NCBI RefSeq assembly: GCF_029433105.1
Contig: NZ_JARNTW010000001.1
Coordinates: forward strand, 496,001-560,000
Direction of reading: 5' to 3'
Origin: Runella sp. MFBS21
GTDB taxonomy: Bacteria; Bacteroidota; Bacteroidia; Cytophagales; Spirosomataceae
Length of the DNA stretch: 64,000 bases
Part shown: piece by piece, positions 10,078 to 19,915 of the stretch
Layout: the number at the start of each line of letters is the position of its first letter
Numbering within the stretch: the stretch's first letter is position 1
Program-made: the position numbers and the translations under genes
Notes under the pieces: generated by a model
What the model saw: the letters and a program-made list of their open reading frames with translations, nothing else
The model's database searches: none
Told to the model about the DNA's origin: nothing

Positions 10078-10198
10078 GGCTTATAGCTAATAAGGCTGCA
10101 AAAGAACAATGACATCGAACAAGGCTTAATATCTTCCATGAGGGTTTTGCAAACGTGTCAAGTTTAAATATAAATTGCGGAAATCTTTCCTATAACCT

Positions 10199-11131
10199 AT
10201 GATACCTAAAAAATACGCCCTCGTCTCGGTGGGGGAGCTGCTCGCTGACTTGATTGGAACAGAATTTACGCAAAATCTGTCGGATACCGAAACTTTCAGA
10301 AGATTTCAGGGTGGAAGCCCCGCAAACTTGGCCGCTAATATGGCTCGCTTAGGCAATCCCACGGCTCTAGTAGCCTGTGTAGGCCACGATAATTTGGGTA
10401 CCTACTTGATCCAAAAAGTAGCCGAAACGGGCGTGGATACTGCCTATATTGCCAGCGACAGCATGGCTCCAACAAGTATAGTGCTGGTTTCGCGTACAAA
10501 GGGAACGCCCGATTTTATTGCCTATCGTACTGCCGACCGTATGATTCATCCTGTTCACATTACCGATGAATTGTTGCGAAATGCCTCTTTCTTCCATACC
10601 ACTTGTTTTGCCTTGAGCCAAGCACCCGCCCAAGATACCATAGTGGAGGCCGCTCAAAGGGCCTACGCCGCAGGATGTATTGTGAGCTTAGATGCAAACT
10701 ATGCTCCTCAAATATGGCCCGACCGCACCCAAGCGCAAAAAGTGATTGCCGATTATTGTAAAAATGGGACTTTTGTCAAATTGAGTGAAGATGATGCCGA
10801 GCGTATTTTTGGTGAGCCACGTTCCAATTCCGACATTATCAATACTTTTCATGCAATGGGAGCTCAGTTGGTCTGCCTGACTTTGGGCGGAAAAGGAAGT
10901 ATTGTTTCTTCTGATTTTGGAAAAGAATACGTCGAAATCGCAGGCCGCCCTATTGAAGTCAAAGATGCTACGGGTGCAGGAGATTCCTATTGGGCGGGAT
11001 TCTTGACGGCTTGGCTTGATGGCAAATCGCCCGCCGAATGTGCCCAAGCAGGAGCCAACATTGCAGCCCTCAAAATAAGCACGGTAGGGCCACTTCCTCC
11101 TAAGGTCGAAAGGGCTATCTTGTATCAGTAG
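10199..11131 (+). CDS. PfkB-family carbohydrate kinase (second fructokinase)
   Basis: Cytoplasmic ribokinase-family kinase, 310 aa. N-terminal substrate motif GGSPANLAANMARLG starts at 38 and the C-terminal signature DATGAGDSYWAGF at 256-268, with D262 the expected catalytic base. It is clearly different from the kinase at 2557-3447 (different N-terminus, canonical GAGD), so this is not a recent duplication. Its place at the end of the fructan locus suggests a second fructokinase, but other hexose specificity is possible. It converges with the next gene, leaving 4 bases between the stops. Confidence 0.85.
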   Translation: MIPKKYALVSVGELLADLIGTEFTQNLSDTETFRRFQGGSPANLAANMARLGNPTALVACVGHDNLGTYLIQKVAETGVDTAYIASDSMAPTSIVLVSRTKGTPDFIAYRTADRMIHPVHITDELLRNASFFHTTCFALSQAPAQDTIVEAAQRAYAAGCIVSLDANYAPQIWPDRTQAQKVIADYCKNGTFVKLSEDDAERIFGEPRSNSDIINTFHAMGAQLVCLTLGGKGSIVSSDFGKEYVEIAGRPIEVKDATGAGDSYWAGFLTAWLDGKSPAECAQAGANIAALKISTVGPLPPKVERAILYQ

Positions 11132-11135
11132 TGTA

Positions 11136-12407
11136 TTACTGCTTGAGGGTTTCGTCGCCGGGTTGGTATTTGACGTAATAAAGCACCATCTCCATCATCT
11201 CTGATGTAGAGCTCCACCCGTACGATATATCACGGGTAGGTTTGAAGGGATTGAGAGGATTGGCTTCTGTATTGTCATATTCGGCTTCGGCGATGATGAC
11301 CGAGCCTTTCGGAATAGGAAGTAATGTAGAAAACTGATAGGTCATTTGCCAATTAAAATCCCAGTTATCAATTTTTATCAAAGGCACTAAATCGCCATCA
11401 GGAGTAATGGCAAATGCCTTAAATGACTTGCCTAGCCAATGCATATGAGGAAGTACCGAAATCGCCGAAATATCTTCTTGAATTGGTCCTTTGCTCATAT
11501 AAAATTTGGGTTGAGCATTGGCCTGAATATAAAAAGGAGGATTAGTAATGTCTTCTTCATAAAAAATCATAGATTGAATCTCTCGCTTGACGGGCGCTTT
11601 GGCAAAATAAAGATTGACCGTGGATTGATCGGTTTGTATTTTTGGAGAAGGAGAATAATGAATATTGAGGACTAAGTTGGCACGAGCCGGTATCTTTTTG
11701 GCAACTCCCGTCGGAAACTGTATGCGGTCATTGCCAGGCACCCACCCGTACAAAAATTGGTCAGCCATGGGTATCTTCTGAAATTCCACTAGCCGATGGT
11801 CAGAAGCTTCCATTCCCTCTAAGCCGCTCATACGCCCACTTGTATCTACCATCACTCTACTATGATGAACTACTTTGCGATTGCCCGGCACAAACTCAAT
11901 CGCCTCTACCATGACGTCTTTAGTGAGATGAGTCGGAATATGAAAATACCTAAACTCTTCGATGCCTGTATTAGGGATAGTAAAAGCATTCGCCATTTTT
12001 AAGGTAAGGTCTGGCGTTCGGGAAGAGAGAGAAAGAGGGGTGTTTGGTGATGAAAGAGAAGCGTTTTTTTTCTTCTTTCCTTCCATGCTTCCTTGCTTTA
12101 CCCATTGTTGTATAAGTTCAATCTGAGTAGAATCCAATCCTCGTTGATTAGCATAATGTTGAAAAGACTTATCGGCCGGGAAAGGAGGCATGTATTTGAT
12201 TTGAGTTACTTTGGCTATAAACTCAGAGCGTTTTGCTACGTCTTCGTAAGAAATTAAACTAAAAGGCCCGATACCCCCTGGGCGGTGGCATATCATGCAG
12301 TTTTTGGCTATAATAGGCTGAATATGTTCGGTATAGGTAATTTTTTGTTGGGTAAAACCCAAACACACGGTGCCAAATATTAACCAAAATGCAATGAAGA
12401 ATTTCAT
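11136..12407 (-). CDS. Exported cytochrome c / copper type II monooxygenase-like protein
   Basis: From the Met at 12407 the protein is 423 aa with a signal peptide ending near residue 20. A haem c site CMICH (C37, C40, H41) lies in an N-terminal cytochrome-like segment. The remainder resembles the peptidylglycine alpha-hydroxylating monooxygenase (PHM) fold: a His-His pair in VVHHSRVMVD, a single His in NLVLNIHYSPS, and an HxH in LPHMHWLGKSF, which correspond in order to the copper ligands of PHM-type enzymes. Probably a periplasmic redox enzyme; substrate unknown. An upstream Met (12440) is less likely because it displaces the signal peptide. Confidence 0.72.
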   Translation of the reverse strand: MKFFIAFWLIFGTVCLGFTQQKITYTEHIQPIIAKNCMICHRPGGIGPFSLISYEDVAKRSEFIAKVTQIKYMPPFPADKSFQHYANQRGLDSTQIELIQQWVKQGSMEGKKKKNASLSSPNTPLSLSSRTPDLTLKMANAFTIPNTGIEEFRYFHIPTHLTKDVMVEAIEFVPGNRKVVHHSRVMVDTSGRMSGLEGMEASDHRLVEFQKIPMADQFLYGWVPGNDRIQFPTGVAKKIPARANLVLNIHYSPSPKIQTDQSTVNLYFAKAPVKREIQSMIFYEEDITNPPFYIQANAQPKFYMSKGPIQEDISAISVLPHMHWLGKSFKAFAITPDGDLVPLIKIDNWDFNWQMTYQFSTLLPIPKGSVIIAEAEYDNTEANPLNPFKPTRDISYGWSSTSEMMEMVLYYVKYQPGDETLKQ

Positions 12408-12457
12408 GCCCAAAAGAAATTTTATAAGACAAAAATACAAGTTCTATCCTTAACAAA

Positions 12458-12483
12458 ACAGGGCGAGCTTTCGCCCGCCCTGT
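12458..12483 (-). terminator. Rho-independent terminator of the second SusC/D operon
   Basis: ACAGGGCG and CGCCCTGT form an 8-base stem; on the minus strand it is followed by a short T run (TTTTGTT). It lies just after the stop of the last gene of the operon (12506). An alternative inner hairpin (GGGCGA/TCGCCC) overlaps it. Confidence 0.7.
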
Positions 12484-12505
12484 CTGTAAGTCAGTACATC
12501 AAAAC

Positions 12506-13198
12506 TTAGTTGACGCGTAAGGCCATAGAGCAGTTGGCACCTTGTACTTCGGTACATACCGAAGGGCTCCAGCTACGATATATAAGTCCTTTATCGCTGG
12601 TCAATCTCCAAGTAAAGGTAAACAAATCACCCGCCAATGCTTTTCCGTTGCTAGCGGTTCGAGCTGCTAAGAAAGGAACCGTAGCCGTACGTTTAGAAGC
12701 AGTGCCAAACACTTGGGTGTCTGTTTTTCCATCATACTTGAAAGTGGCCGCTTTATACAAATCATAGATTTGAGTATAAGGAATGCTAAACTTTACATCA
12801 GTACGAAGGGCTGGTCCATTGAGCGTAGTCAACAATTTAAGCCCGTGGTTGGCAGTAGTGGTGGAACCGTCAGATGCCAAATAAGCTTCTGTAAAAGTGA
12901 CATAAATATCAATTTTAGTAATATTAACACTTTTGTCAATAGAATTCCAACGAATTTGGGCATCTACAGGTGCGGTGGTCCATGCCGCCATAGTGCGAGA
13001 TAAGGCATCTGCCCCTCTGTTGAGGGTAGCACTAGGTGCAAATGGCGTTTTTTGAGGTTGTCCATTGACAATAAACGTCCCAAAAGCATTCGCATTCCCT
13101 TGCGGGGTAAGGTTGGGATCTAATTCGGGCTTCTCGCAGGCAAACATTACCACGAGAGCTGTTGATAAAAAAGAAGCTAGTATCTTCGTCGTTTTCAT
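12506..13198 (-). CDS. SusC/D-linked outer-membrane lipoprotein of unknown function
   Basis: 230 aa lipoprotein: signal peptide with Cys at residue 21 (VVMFAC). The mature part is rich in Thr, Ala and Ser and predicted mostly beta, with no catalytic motif that I recognise. It starts 19 bases after the SusD stop and is the last gene of the SusC-SusD operon, the usual position of SusE/SusF-like surface glycan-binding lipoproteins, so an accessory binding role is likely but not shown. Confidence 0.75.
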   Translation of the reverse strand: MKTTKILASFLSTALVVMFACEKPELDPNLTPQGNANAFGTFIVNGQPQKTPFAPSATLNRGADALSRTMAAWTTAPVDAQIRWNSIDKSVNITKIDIYVTFTEAYLASDGSTTTANHGLKLLTTLNGPALRTDVKFSIPYTQIYDLYKAATFKYDGKTDTQVFGTASKRTATVPFLAARTASNGKALAGDLFTFTWRLTSDKGLIYRSWSPSVCTEVQGANCSMALRVN

Positions 13199-13217
13199 AT
13201 TTCTCTCAGGTTTTAAA

Positions 13218-14954
13218 TTATTGGAACTTAAACTTCAACACATCCCAGAAAACAGCAGCTTCTGGCGTATCAAACGCAACTGGACTTTTAGGCGCGCTTT
13301 TGTTGAGGTCGGTTTCTTGTTGAGGTTGAGGCAAACGCAATGGGAACTGACGGAAACGAGCGATAGGCTTTTGGATATCGTTAGGATAACCTGTGCGACG
13401 GAATGCCGTATACATTTCATGACCATTACCGAAGTTGCTAAACCATGCTTGTTTTAAAGCGATGTTTAGTTTTTGGGCGTCATTAGGTGCATCGTCATAG
13501 CGTTTCAAGTATAAATTGACATATTTGTCGATGGCAGCAGTAGTGGGTGCAATTGCAGCTGCATCTGCTGCGGAGCCTACTGATACTACTTTAGCCATTT
13601 GCTCACGCATAGCCGCCTCAAATAGTTGACGTGCATTGCCAGTAGAAATACCTGACAAGATTGCCTCAATTTGGTAGTACTTAGTCATCCAGCTTGTGAT
13701 AAGAGGCGTGATACCATCACCTGCACGTGAAGCAGCGGTGTTACCGGTAGTAGCAGCCGTAAGTGTACCAGCGGCATTGTATGTCAAAGCATCATAAGCA
13801 CCAGCTGCAGGATAAGCACCTGGAGAAGTACGGAAGTTTACGTCTTGCGGAACCCCCGAAATATCACCACGGTCACGGCCAAATATACCCGCCAAAAACA
13901 AACGGTCATTGTTTGTGAAAGGCTTTCCTTTGTCGGTATAAAGTGCTTTAATGATATCTTGGTTCAACACAAAATAAGCATACGTACATCCTGAAGCTTG
14001 TGAACAAGGAATAGTATTGGCCTGTCCTTGGTCATTTGGATTCAAGATAGATGTAGTTTGACGCTTGAAATAAAATGGAAAACGTGGGTCATCATCCAAT
14101 AGCATTTCATACATGTATTGATGTAAGAAATAAGTGAATGAACTTGGGTTTGAGACGTATCCCCCTTGGAACCAAGGGTGACGACCCTCAGGGTTGGCTA
14201 GGCGGTTGTAGCGGAATTGGAAATCCTGTGCTGCAGTTTGGATGTAATTGCCACTTGTCAAGATAGCGTTGATTGCAGCGGCGTTGTTGCGTACCAAACG
14301 AGTGTTAATCAACAATCTCAATTTGACAGTATTAGCTAGACGAGTCCAAGAAGCAATATTGCCACCATAGTACAAGTCACCACTTACGGTAGCTTGGCCA
14401 GTTTTGGCAAAGTTGGCAACTGCTGCATCACAAAGCTTGATGAGGTCTTCATAAATATCCTTTCCAGCATCAAATTTAGGGTTGATGTTTGCCGCTTCAT
14501 AGTTTCCTGCAAACGCCTCTGTGTAAGGAGCATCCCCAAACAAATCTACAAACAGACCGAAGTGATAAGCTTTCATCACTTGAGCTATCCCAAGATAATA
14601 TTGAGCAGAGGTATTAGCTTCGGCGGCTTTGATGATTTCTTCTAGGTCTTTAGCGCCATTTGAATAGAAATCATTCCAGCCTCCATTATAGGAGTTGTTG
14701 CTCAGGTTGTAAGAATCAGAACTTGACATAACACCCATAAAACCGTGAGCGTCGTTGTTGAAGTTGTTGAAAAATCCTAGAGTACTAAGCTGTGAAGAAG
14801 TCAACAACAAGGCAAAGTCAGCTTTGGAGGGGTTGTTAGGGTCTGTATTGATGTTAAGATCAAACATATTACAGCTGCCTACTACTATCATCAACCCTAA
14901 GGCCAAAGCGGTACGTTGGATATATTTTAAAAATCTTTTCATGTGCATTCTCAT
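13218..14954 (-). CDS. SusD/RagB-like lipoprotein (second pair)
   Basis: 578 aa outer-membrane lipoprotein with a lipobox Cys at residue 28 (IVVGSC); an internal Met at 14942 would give a shorter signal (Cys 24) and is an equal candidate for the start. The N-terminal part after the Cys (FDLNINTDPNNPSKADF) and the helical repeats with YYLGIAQVMKAYHFGLFVDLFGD are typical of the branch of SusD proteins called SusD-like 2. It begins 8 bases after the SusC stop. No glycosidase is nearby, so the substrate may be something other than a polysaccharide (peptide or other polymer). Confidence 0.9.
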   Translation of the reverse strand: MRMHMKRFLKYIQRTALALGLMIVVGSCNMFDLNINTDPNNPSKADFALLLTSSQLSTLGFFNNFNNDAHGFMGVMSSSDSYNLSNNSYNGGWNDFYSNGAKDLEEIIKAAEANTSAQYYLGIAQVMKAYHFGLFVDLFGDAPYTEAFAGNYEAANINPKFDAGKDIYEDLIKLCDAAVANFAKTGQATVSGDLYYGGNIASWTRLANTVKLRLLINTRLVRNNAAAINAILTSGNYIQTAAQDFQFRYNRLANPEGRHPWFQGGYVSNPSSFTYFLHQYMYEMLLDDDPRFPFYFKRQTTSILNPNDQGQANTIPCSQASGCTYAYFVLNQDIIKALYTDKGKPFTNNDRLFLAGIFGRDRGDISGVPQDVNFRTSPGAYPAAGAYDALTYNAAGTLTAATTGNTAASRAGDGITPLITSWMTKYYQIEAILSGISTGNARQLFEAAMREQMAKVVSVGSAADAAAIAPTTAAIDKYVNLYLKRYDDAPNDAQKLNIALKQAWFSNFGNGHEMYTAFRRTGYPNDIQKPIARFRQFPLRLPQPQQETDLNKSAPKSPVAFDTPEAAVFWDVLKFKFQ

Positions 14955-14962
14955 TGGTTAGA

Positions 14963-17900
14963 TTAAAACGTGAGATTCAAGTTTACCCCAAAACGGCGTG
15001 TTGAAGGTTGAGCACCTAAGTCAAACCCTTGGATATTTGAATCAGGGAATGAGCCTAGTACTTCAGGGTCAAACCCTAAACCTTTGAGCAAGTTGGGTGA
15101 ACGGAACCAAAGGTTACGACCTGATGCAGATACGCGGGCGCTTCCGAATGGAGTCTTGGTCAACCATTTTTTTGGAATAGTGTATCCTAATGAAATCTCA
15201 CGAATACGAATAGTGGTGATGTCATAAACGTTTACTTCATCTTGACCATACGCTCCAAATCCGCGAGAGAAGTGCCAGTCAAAAGCAGTAATACCCGTAG
15301 TGTTGACCAACGGCTTGCCGTCATCTCCTAGTACAGGGGTACCGTAAGTTTGGCCAGTGGCAGGATCAGTAGTAAATTTGGTGTTGTCACCATATACGCC
15401 TGGTACTACGCGAAGAGCCTCACGATCTTCTTGGAATTTGAGCATCCCACGCAATAATAAAGAAGCAGCAGTAGATGACCACATTTGACCTCCATCGCGG
15501 TAGTCAAGTAAGATACCCAAATTGATACCTTTCCATGAGAATGTATTGGTCCAGCCTAATGTAAAATTAGGGTTTGGATTTCCAATGATTTGTGAAGTAG
15601 GTAAGGCATAAGGCAGACCGTCAAGTTCATTAATTAGCAGATTGCCGTCTTTGTCACGCGCATTTTTTGTTCCGAAAATCTGCCCATAAGGATAGCCTGT
15701 TTTGTGGATAGTACCTAAGGCAGAGGTACCCGTTCCACCTAAGAAGATAGAGCCTTGAGGGCCTGCATCTTTTACAAGAGAACGAATACGGGTAAAGGCA
15801 AAGCTGCTCGACCATTCAAAACCATTAGCAAGACGCACAGGAACTAAATTTAAGGAGATTTCCCAGCCTTTGTTGTTAATCCACCCAGCGTTTACGATTT
15901 GCTCTGTAAAACCAGAAGAAGCCGCTACACGTTGAGCAATGATTTGGTCTTTAGCATCAGAGTTAAACCAAGTAATGTCGGCAGAGATACGGCTTTTCAA
16001 GAAACTTAATTCCAATCCTACCTCTAGCTCGCTTTTAAACTCTGGACGAAGAGTGGCATTGTTGGCACGGTCGCTCAAACTAGCACGATAGAAAGTCTGT
16101 CCAGCATAGTTACGATAGGCTACGCCAAGTGGATATACAGTTTGTAGACGATAAGGATCAGTATCGCTACCTACTTTACCATATCCTATGCGTAGTTTAC
16201 CATTGTCAACAAACGAAGGCATTTGGAATGCATCCGTAAAGTTGAAAGACAAAGTAGCCGCAGGATAGAAGTAGCTGCGATTGTCGGCAGGCAGGGTTGA
16301 AGACCAGTCGTTACGACCTGTCAATCCCAAGAACACCATATTTTTGTAACCTACCAATACATCGGCATATACCCCATACAGACGACGTAAAGAAGTAAAG
16401 TCTTCAGTTACGATTTGAGAGGCCGTGGCACTTGCTCTATCGAGGCCACGCGAAATAATATCAACTGCCGAAATGGTTTGGCTACGGTTGAAGCGTTGGT
16501 TAAGGTTACCACCTGCTAAAGCACGGAAAGAGATATTTTCACCAAACTCACGGTTGACACTCATGATAAGGTTATAGTCTTGCTCCATAAAGCCTACATC
16601 TTGGTTACGAATAAAACCAAGTGGCTGGGCAGTACCTCCTTTGGCGGTACTACGCACACGGCGGTCACTATAAGTATTGATACCTCCTTTGAGCAAAATA
16701 TTGAACCAAGGCGTAACATCATAAGATAATGCTAAGTTACCGAAAGCACGGTTTACCTCGCTCGTTCCTTTGTTGTATTTGATACTCCAAAGTGGGTTGT
16801 CAAGACCCGAACGGTAAAATAAGTTGGCGCCGTTCCGTGGATCTTCAAAAGGATAGCCGTTCAAATTGTAGTTACGTGGCAAATAATACAAACGCCCGAA
16901 GATAGAACCTTCGTTGCTGAATCCGCCATAATCAGTATAATAGCCTGCTCCGAGGGGAGGGTTAGCGGTAGTAGTATTTACGTAGTTAACGTTTCCAGAG
17001 ACAGTAAGACCATTGGCTAGAGTAGCGTTTCCACCGAAGCTCAAGTTGGTACGGCTTGATTTTTGGCTAGGTACAATTCCCTCATTGGTCATACGAGAGA
17101 TAGTAGCATTCAAGGAAGTTTTGTCACCCGTAGAGCTAATGTTAATCCCATTTTCCCACAGCTGCCCTGTTTTGAAGAAACCACCCACCACATCGTGCGC
17201 CATTACAGGCTCTGCAATACCATTGCCGTATTGGTCACACAATTCAGGATACATCGCACATAGGTTTTGGTTGAGGTTGAGCTGATGCTCTGCAAAACCA
17301 TCAGGATAAGGCTTGCCAGCATTAGGACCGTAGCGGTAAGTGCTGTAAGTTTTGGTATAGCGAGGTTGCCCATCATAATACTGTTGGTTTACTTTATCAA
17401 CGTAATTAGGCATTGGAGGTCCCCAGTTTCCAATAAAAGTACCACTATAGTTCTGGTTAGAACCTTGGGTATAAGCGTCTTGATATTCGGGTAAAGAGGA
17501 GATTTTTTCAGTATTGTAAGACATGTTATAGCTTACTTCTAGGCCTTTACGAGCCTTTTTGCTACCGGCTTTGGTAGTAATCAAAATGACACCATTGACC
17601 GCCCGCGAGCCGTACAAGGCTGCAGCTGCTGCACCTTTCAACACAGTCATAGACTCGATGTTGTTGGGGTCGATGTCATATGCACGGTTTGAAGCGCCAG
17701 TATTATTTGCAAAGCTACCTGCTCCACCAGCACTTACAGAGTTATCAAAGGGAATACCATCTACTACAAAAAGAGGCTGAGTGCTACCAGTCAATGAGTT
17801 GAAGCCACGAATGTTGATTTTAGTAGCTTGACCAGGGGCGCCACCTCCTCCTACGATTGTAACCCCAGGGACTTTGGCAGAAAGAGCTCTAAGGGGGTCG

Positions 17901-18310
17901 GGCTCAGAGCGTTGTTGGAGTGATTCTCCCCCGACGTTGGTGACGGCATAGCCTAAGCCTTTTTTCTCACGTTGAATCCCGATAGCTGTTACGACTACCT
18001 CGGTGAGTTGTTTGGTGTCTGAAGCTAACTTCACATCAATGGCCGAACGACTTCCTACTCCGATTTCTTGAGTAAGCGTACCTACAAAGCTAAAGACAAG
18101 AGTAGAGCTATTGGTAGCCATAATTGAGTAATTACCGTCGGCGTCTGTATTGGTACCTTTGGTTGTACCTTTCACAACTACCGACACGCCTGGCAGCGGC
18201 GTTCCGTCCTCTGCCGAGGTGATCTTTCCTGTAACCTTGCGCTCTTGGGCTTGTAAAGAAATCCACGAAACACAGGCTAAAAGAAAGCTCAGAAATAGAG
18301 ATTTCCTCAT
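14963..18310 (-). CDS. SusC/RagA TonB-linked outer-membrane transporter (second pair)
   Basis: 1115 aa TonB-dependent transporter. Signal peptide of about 21 residues (ending SLQAQ), carboxypeptidase-regulatory-like domain (RKVTGKITSAEDGTPLPGVS), plug domain with LFVVDGIPFDNS and SMTVLKGAAAAALYGSRAVNG, and a long barrel. First gene of a three-gene operon SusC-SusD-lipoprotein ending at a terminator near 12458. A 618-base AT-rich region precedes it. Cargo cannot be inferred from neighbours. Confidence 0.93.
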   Translation of the reverse strand: MRKSLFLSFLLACVSWISLQAQERKVTGKITSAEDGTPLPGVSVVVKGTTKGTNTDADGNYSIMATNSSTLVFSFVGTLTQEIGVGSRSAIDVKLASDTKQLTEVVVTAIGIQREKKGLGYAVTNVGGESLQQRSEPDPLRALSAKVPGVTIVGGGGAPGQATKINIRGFNSLTGSTQPLFVVDGIPFDNSVSAGGAGSFANNTGASNRAYDIDPNNIESMTVLKGAAAAALYGSRAVNGVILITTKAGSKKARKGLEVSYNMSYNTEKISSLPEYQDAYTQGSNQNYSGTFIGNWGPPMPNYVDKVNQQYYDGQPRYTKTYSTYRYGPNAGKPYPDGFAEHQLNLNQNLCAMYPELCDQYGNGIAEPVMAHDVVGGFFKTGQLWENGINISSTGDKTSLNATISRMTNEGIVPSQKSSRTNLSFGGNATLANGLTVSGNVNYVNTTTANPPLGAGYYTDYGGFSNEGSIFGRLYYLPRNYNLNGYPFEDPRNGANLFYRSGLDNPLWSIKYNKGTSEVNRAFGNLALSYDVTPWFNILLKGGINTYSDRRVRSTAKGGTAQPLGFIRNQDVGFMEQDYNLIMSVNREFGENISFRALAGGNLNQRFNRSQTISAVDIISRGLDRASATASQIVTEDFTSLRRLYGVYADVLVGYKNMVFLGLTGRNDWSSTLPADNRSYFYPAATLSFNFTDAFQMPSFVDNGKLRIGYGKVGSDTDPYRLQTVYPLGVAYRNYAGQTFYRASLSDRANNATLRPEFKSELEVGLELSFLKSRISADITWFNSDAKDQIIAQRVAASSGFTEQIVNAGWINNKGWEISLNLVPVRLANGFEWSSSFAFTRIRSLVKDAGPQGSIFLGGTGTSALGTIHKTGYPYGQIFGTKNARDKDGNLLINELDGLPYALPTSQIIGNPNPNFTLGWTNTFSWKGINLGILLDYRDGGQMWSSTAASLLLRGMLKFQEDREALRVVPGVYGDNTKFTTDPATGQTYGTPVLGDDGKPLVNTTGITAFDWHFSRGFGAYGQDEVNVYDITTIRIREISLGYTIPKKWLTKTPFGSARVSASGRNLWFRSPNLLKGLGFDPEVLGSFPDSNIQGFDLGAQPSTRRFGVNLNLTF

Positions 18311-18928
18311 AAAGGTGATTTAGTTTGTTTAGATTAAGTAATTATTAAAAATCGCGTAAGCGCACACCGAGCAAACAACATTAGCTGTTTGAAAATAAAA
18401 GCAATACAATACTACCACATCGCGCTTTTTGGGTAAATTGGAAAGGCGATGCAATAATCAAAAAAATCTAAATAAAATATTATTATTCCGATGTAAAGGA
18501 ATAACTAAGAAGAGTGGAGAAGATAAAGTGTATAATTTGGATTCATAAAAAGATTTAGTTAGGTTAAGAAAATGTTTGTTCTCGTAAAGTAAAATAAACT
18601 ATATCATATTTCCAATAACCAGTAAATTTGATAAAAGCCTAATTTTTCAAAAAAAATAGAGTGTAAATAAGTAGGATGCCGAAGAAAATATGGTTAAAAA
18701 CCGCTTTTTTGAGCAAATTTCTTGGGTATTGTATTTTTTTTGGGCTATTAAATCACTGTAAAATTATAAAAATACTGGAATATTAATATTTGTAATTTTC
18801 TTTAAAAAGTGCAATAAATTCAAATTTAAAGAGTATTTTTATTTTATTTTTTTGGAGTAGAAGACCCTTGGTTGGTCTAAAGAAAATGGGAGTTTGTCTC
18901 TTTTCGCAATAATTTTAGAACGAGCTTT
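18311..18928. other. Long AT-rich intergenic region upstream of the second susC
   Basis: About 618 bases with no credible gene on either strand. It should hold the promoter of the minus-strand susC operon. One match to the -7 consensus on the minus strand (TAAATTTG, 18828-18821) lies about 500 bases from the susC start and lacks a partner -33 element. I see no clear hairpin after the patatin gene. Confidence 0.5.
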
Positions 18929-19702
18929 CTAAGAAAGGAGGAGTTTTTCTAGGTACATAAGCTGTTCAGGTGATTTTAATACTTCTCTATATCCAATAGT
19001 GAATATCTCTCTGGCCTTTCTGACATCAAAAATATCGAATCTTCCTACTTCTTTGGGTTCAATGACTAAGTGGCATTGCCGGAGACGCTCTTGGGTTTTG
19101 TTTCTAACAGCTAGCATCAAGCTACGTTCTACCACATTGCGAGTTGAAGTGAGCGGCTTATCTTGTAAAGAGGGATTGCAATTGGCTCCTATGATGATAT
19201 CTACTTTTTTATCAAGTAAAGGTTCTATGGGTAAGTTATTCAAGACAGCCCCATCTACAAATAGCTGTTTTTTGTAACGAATAGGCTCAAAAATGCCTGG
19301 TAAACAGCTAGATGCCATCAAAGGATAGATAAGTTCGCCTGAATCAAAATACACAATTTCGCCTGCTTCAATATCAGTTGCTGCCACAAATAGCGGAATT
19401 TGTAATTTGTCAAAACTATTGTGAGGCAACAATTCTCTGTAAAGTTCTTCGGCTTTGTGCATTCGCAAAAGCCCAGGGCCATTGAATGAAGGACGAATAT
19501 ATTTTAAGAAATTAGTTTTTAGTAGAATCCCCAATACGTCGTCGGGGGTATATCCGTGAGCAATCAATGCGCCTGCAATTGCGCCCGCACTCGTACCTGC
19601 AATATAATCAGGGTGTATGCCTTTTTCTTGCAATGCTTTGATGACCCCTAAGTGCATGATGCCACGGGCTCCGCCGCCCGAAAGTACTAATCCAATTTTC
19701 AT
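18929..19702 (-). CDS. Patatin-like phospholipase (RssA-type)
   Basis: Cytoplasmic serine lipid hydrolase of the bacterial patatin family, 257 aa from the Met at 19702, the usual start for this family (MKIGLVLSGGGARG); a Met nine residues earlier (19729) is possible. Oxyanion-hole GGGARG at the N-terminus, nucleophile elbow GTSAG with S38, and the catalytic Asp in VDGAVLNN (D150) are all present, so it should be active. It stands alone. Confidence 0.88.
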   Translation of the reverse strand: MKIGLVLSGGGARGIMHLGVIKALQEKGIHPDYIAGTSAGAIAGALIAHGYTPDDVLGILLKTNFLKYIRPSFNGPGLLRMHKAEELYRELLPHNSFDKLQIPLFVAATDIEAGEIVYFDSGELIYPLMASSCLPGIFEPIRYKKQLFVDGAVLNNLPIEPLLDKKVDIIIGANCNPSLQDKPLTSTRNVVERSLMLAVRNKTQERLRQCHLVIEPKEVGRFDIFDVRKAREIFTIGYREVLKSPEQLMYLEKLLLS

Positions 19703-19886
19703 GGTTTGTTGACTGTTAGTTTTGTCCAAATCTTAATAATACTATAACGTAGTGCTGTCTCTATGGAATAAAAGTAGGTAAAAATTCTCCCGTCTTATTC
19801 ATGGATTTCTAAACAGAATTGTATAGTAATAGGTTTTCTATTATAATACAAGCTCAATTTAATAAATGTTTCCAATATGATTTTTC

Positions 19887-19894
19887 TAACTTTG
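19887..19894 (+). promoter_or_regulatory. -7 box of nspC
   Basis: TAACTTTG, exact TAnnTTTG match, 21 bases before the nspC ATG, giving a leader of about 15 bases. Confidence 0.5.
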
Positions 19895-19915
19895 CGGCCT
19901 TAATCCATTTATGCT

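Noticed and set aside
12510-13457. Plus-strand open frames opposite the lipoprotein and SusD genes
   Set aside because: Shadows of well-supported minus-strand genes; no homology-like features.
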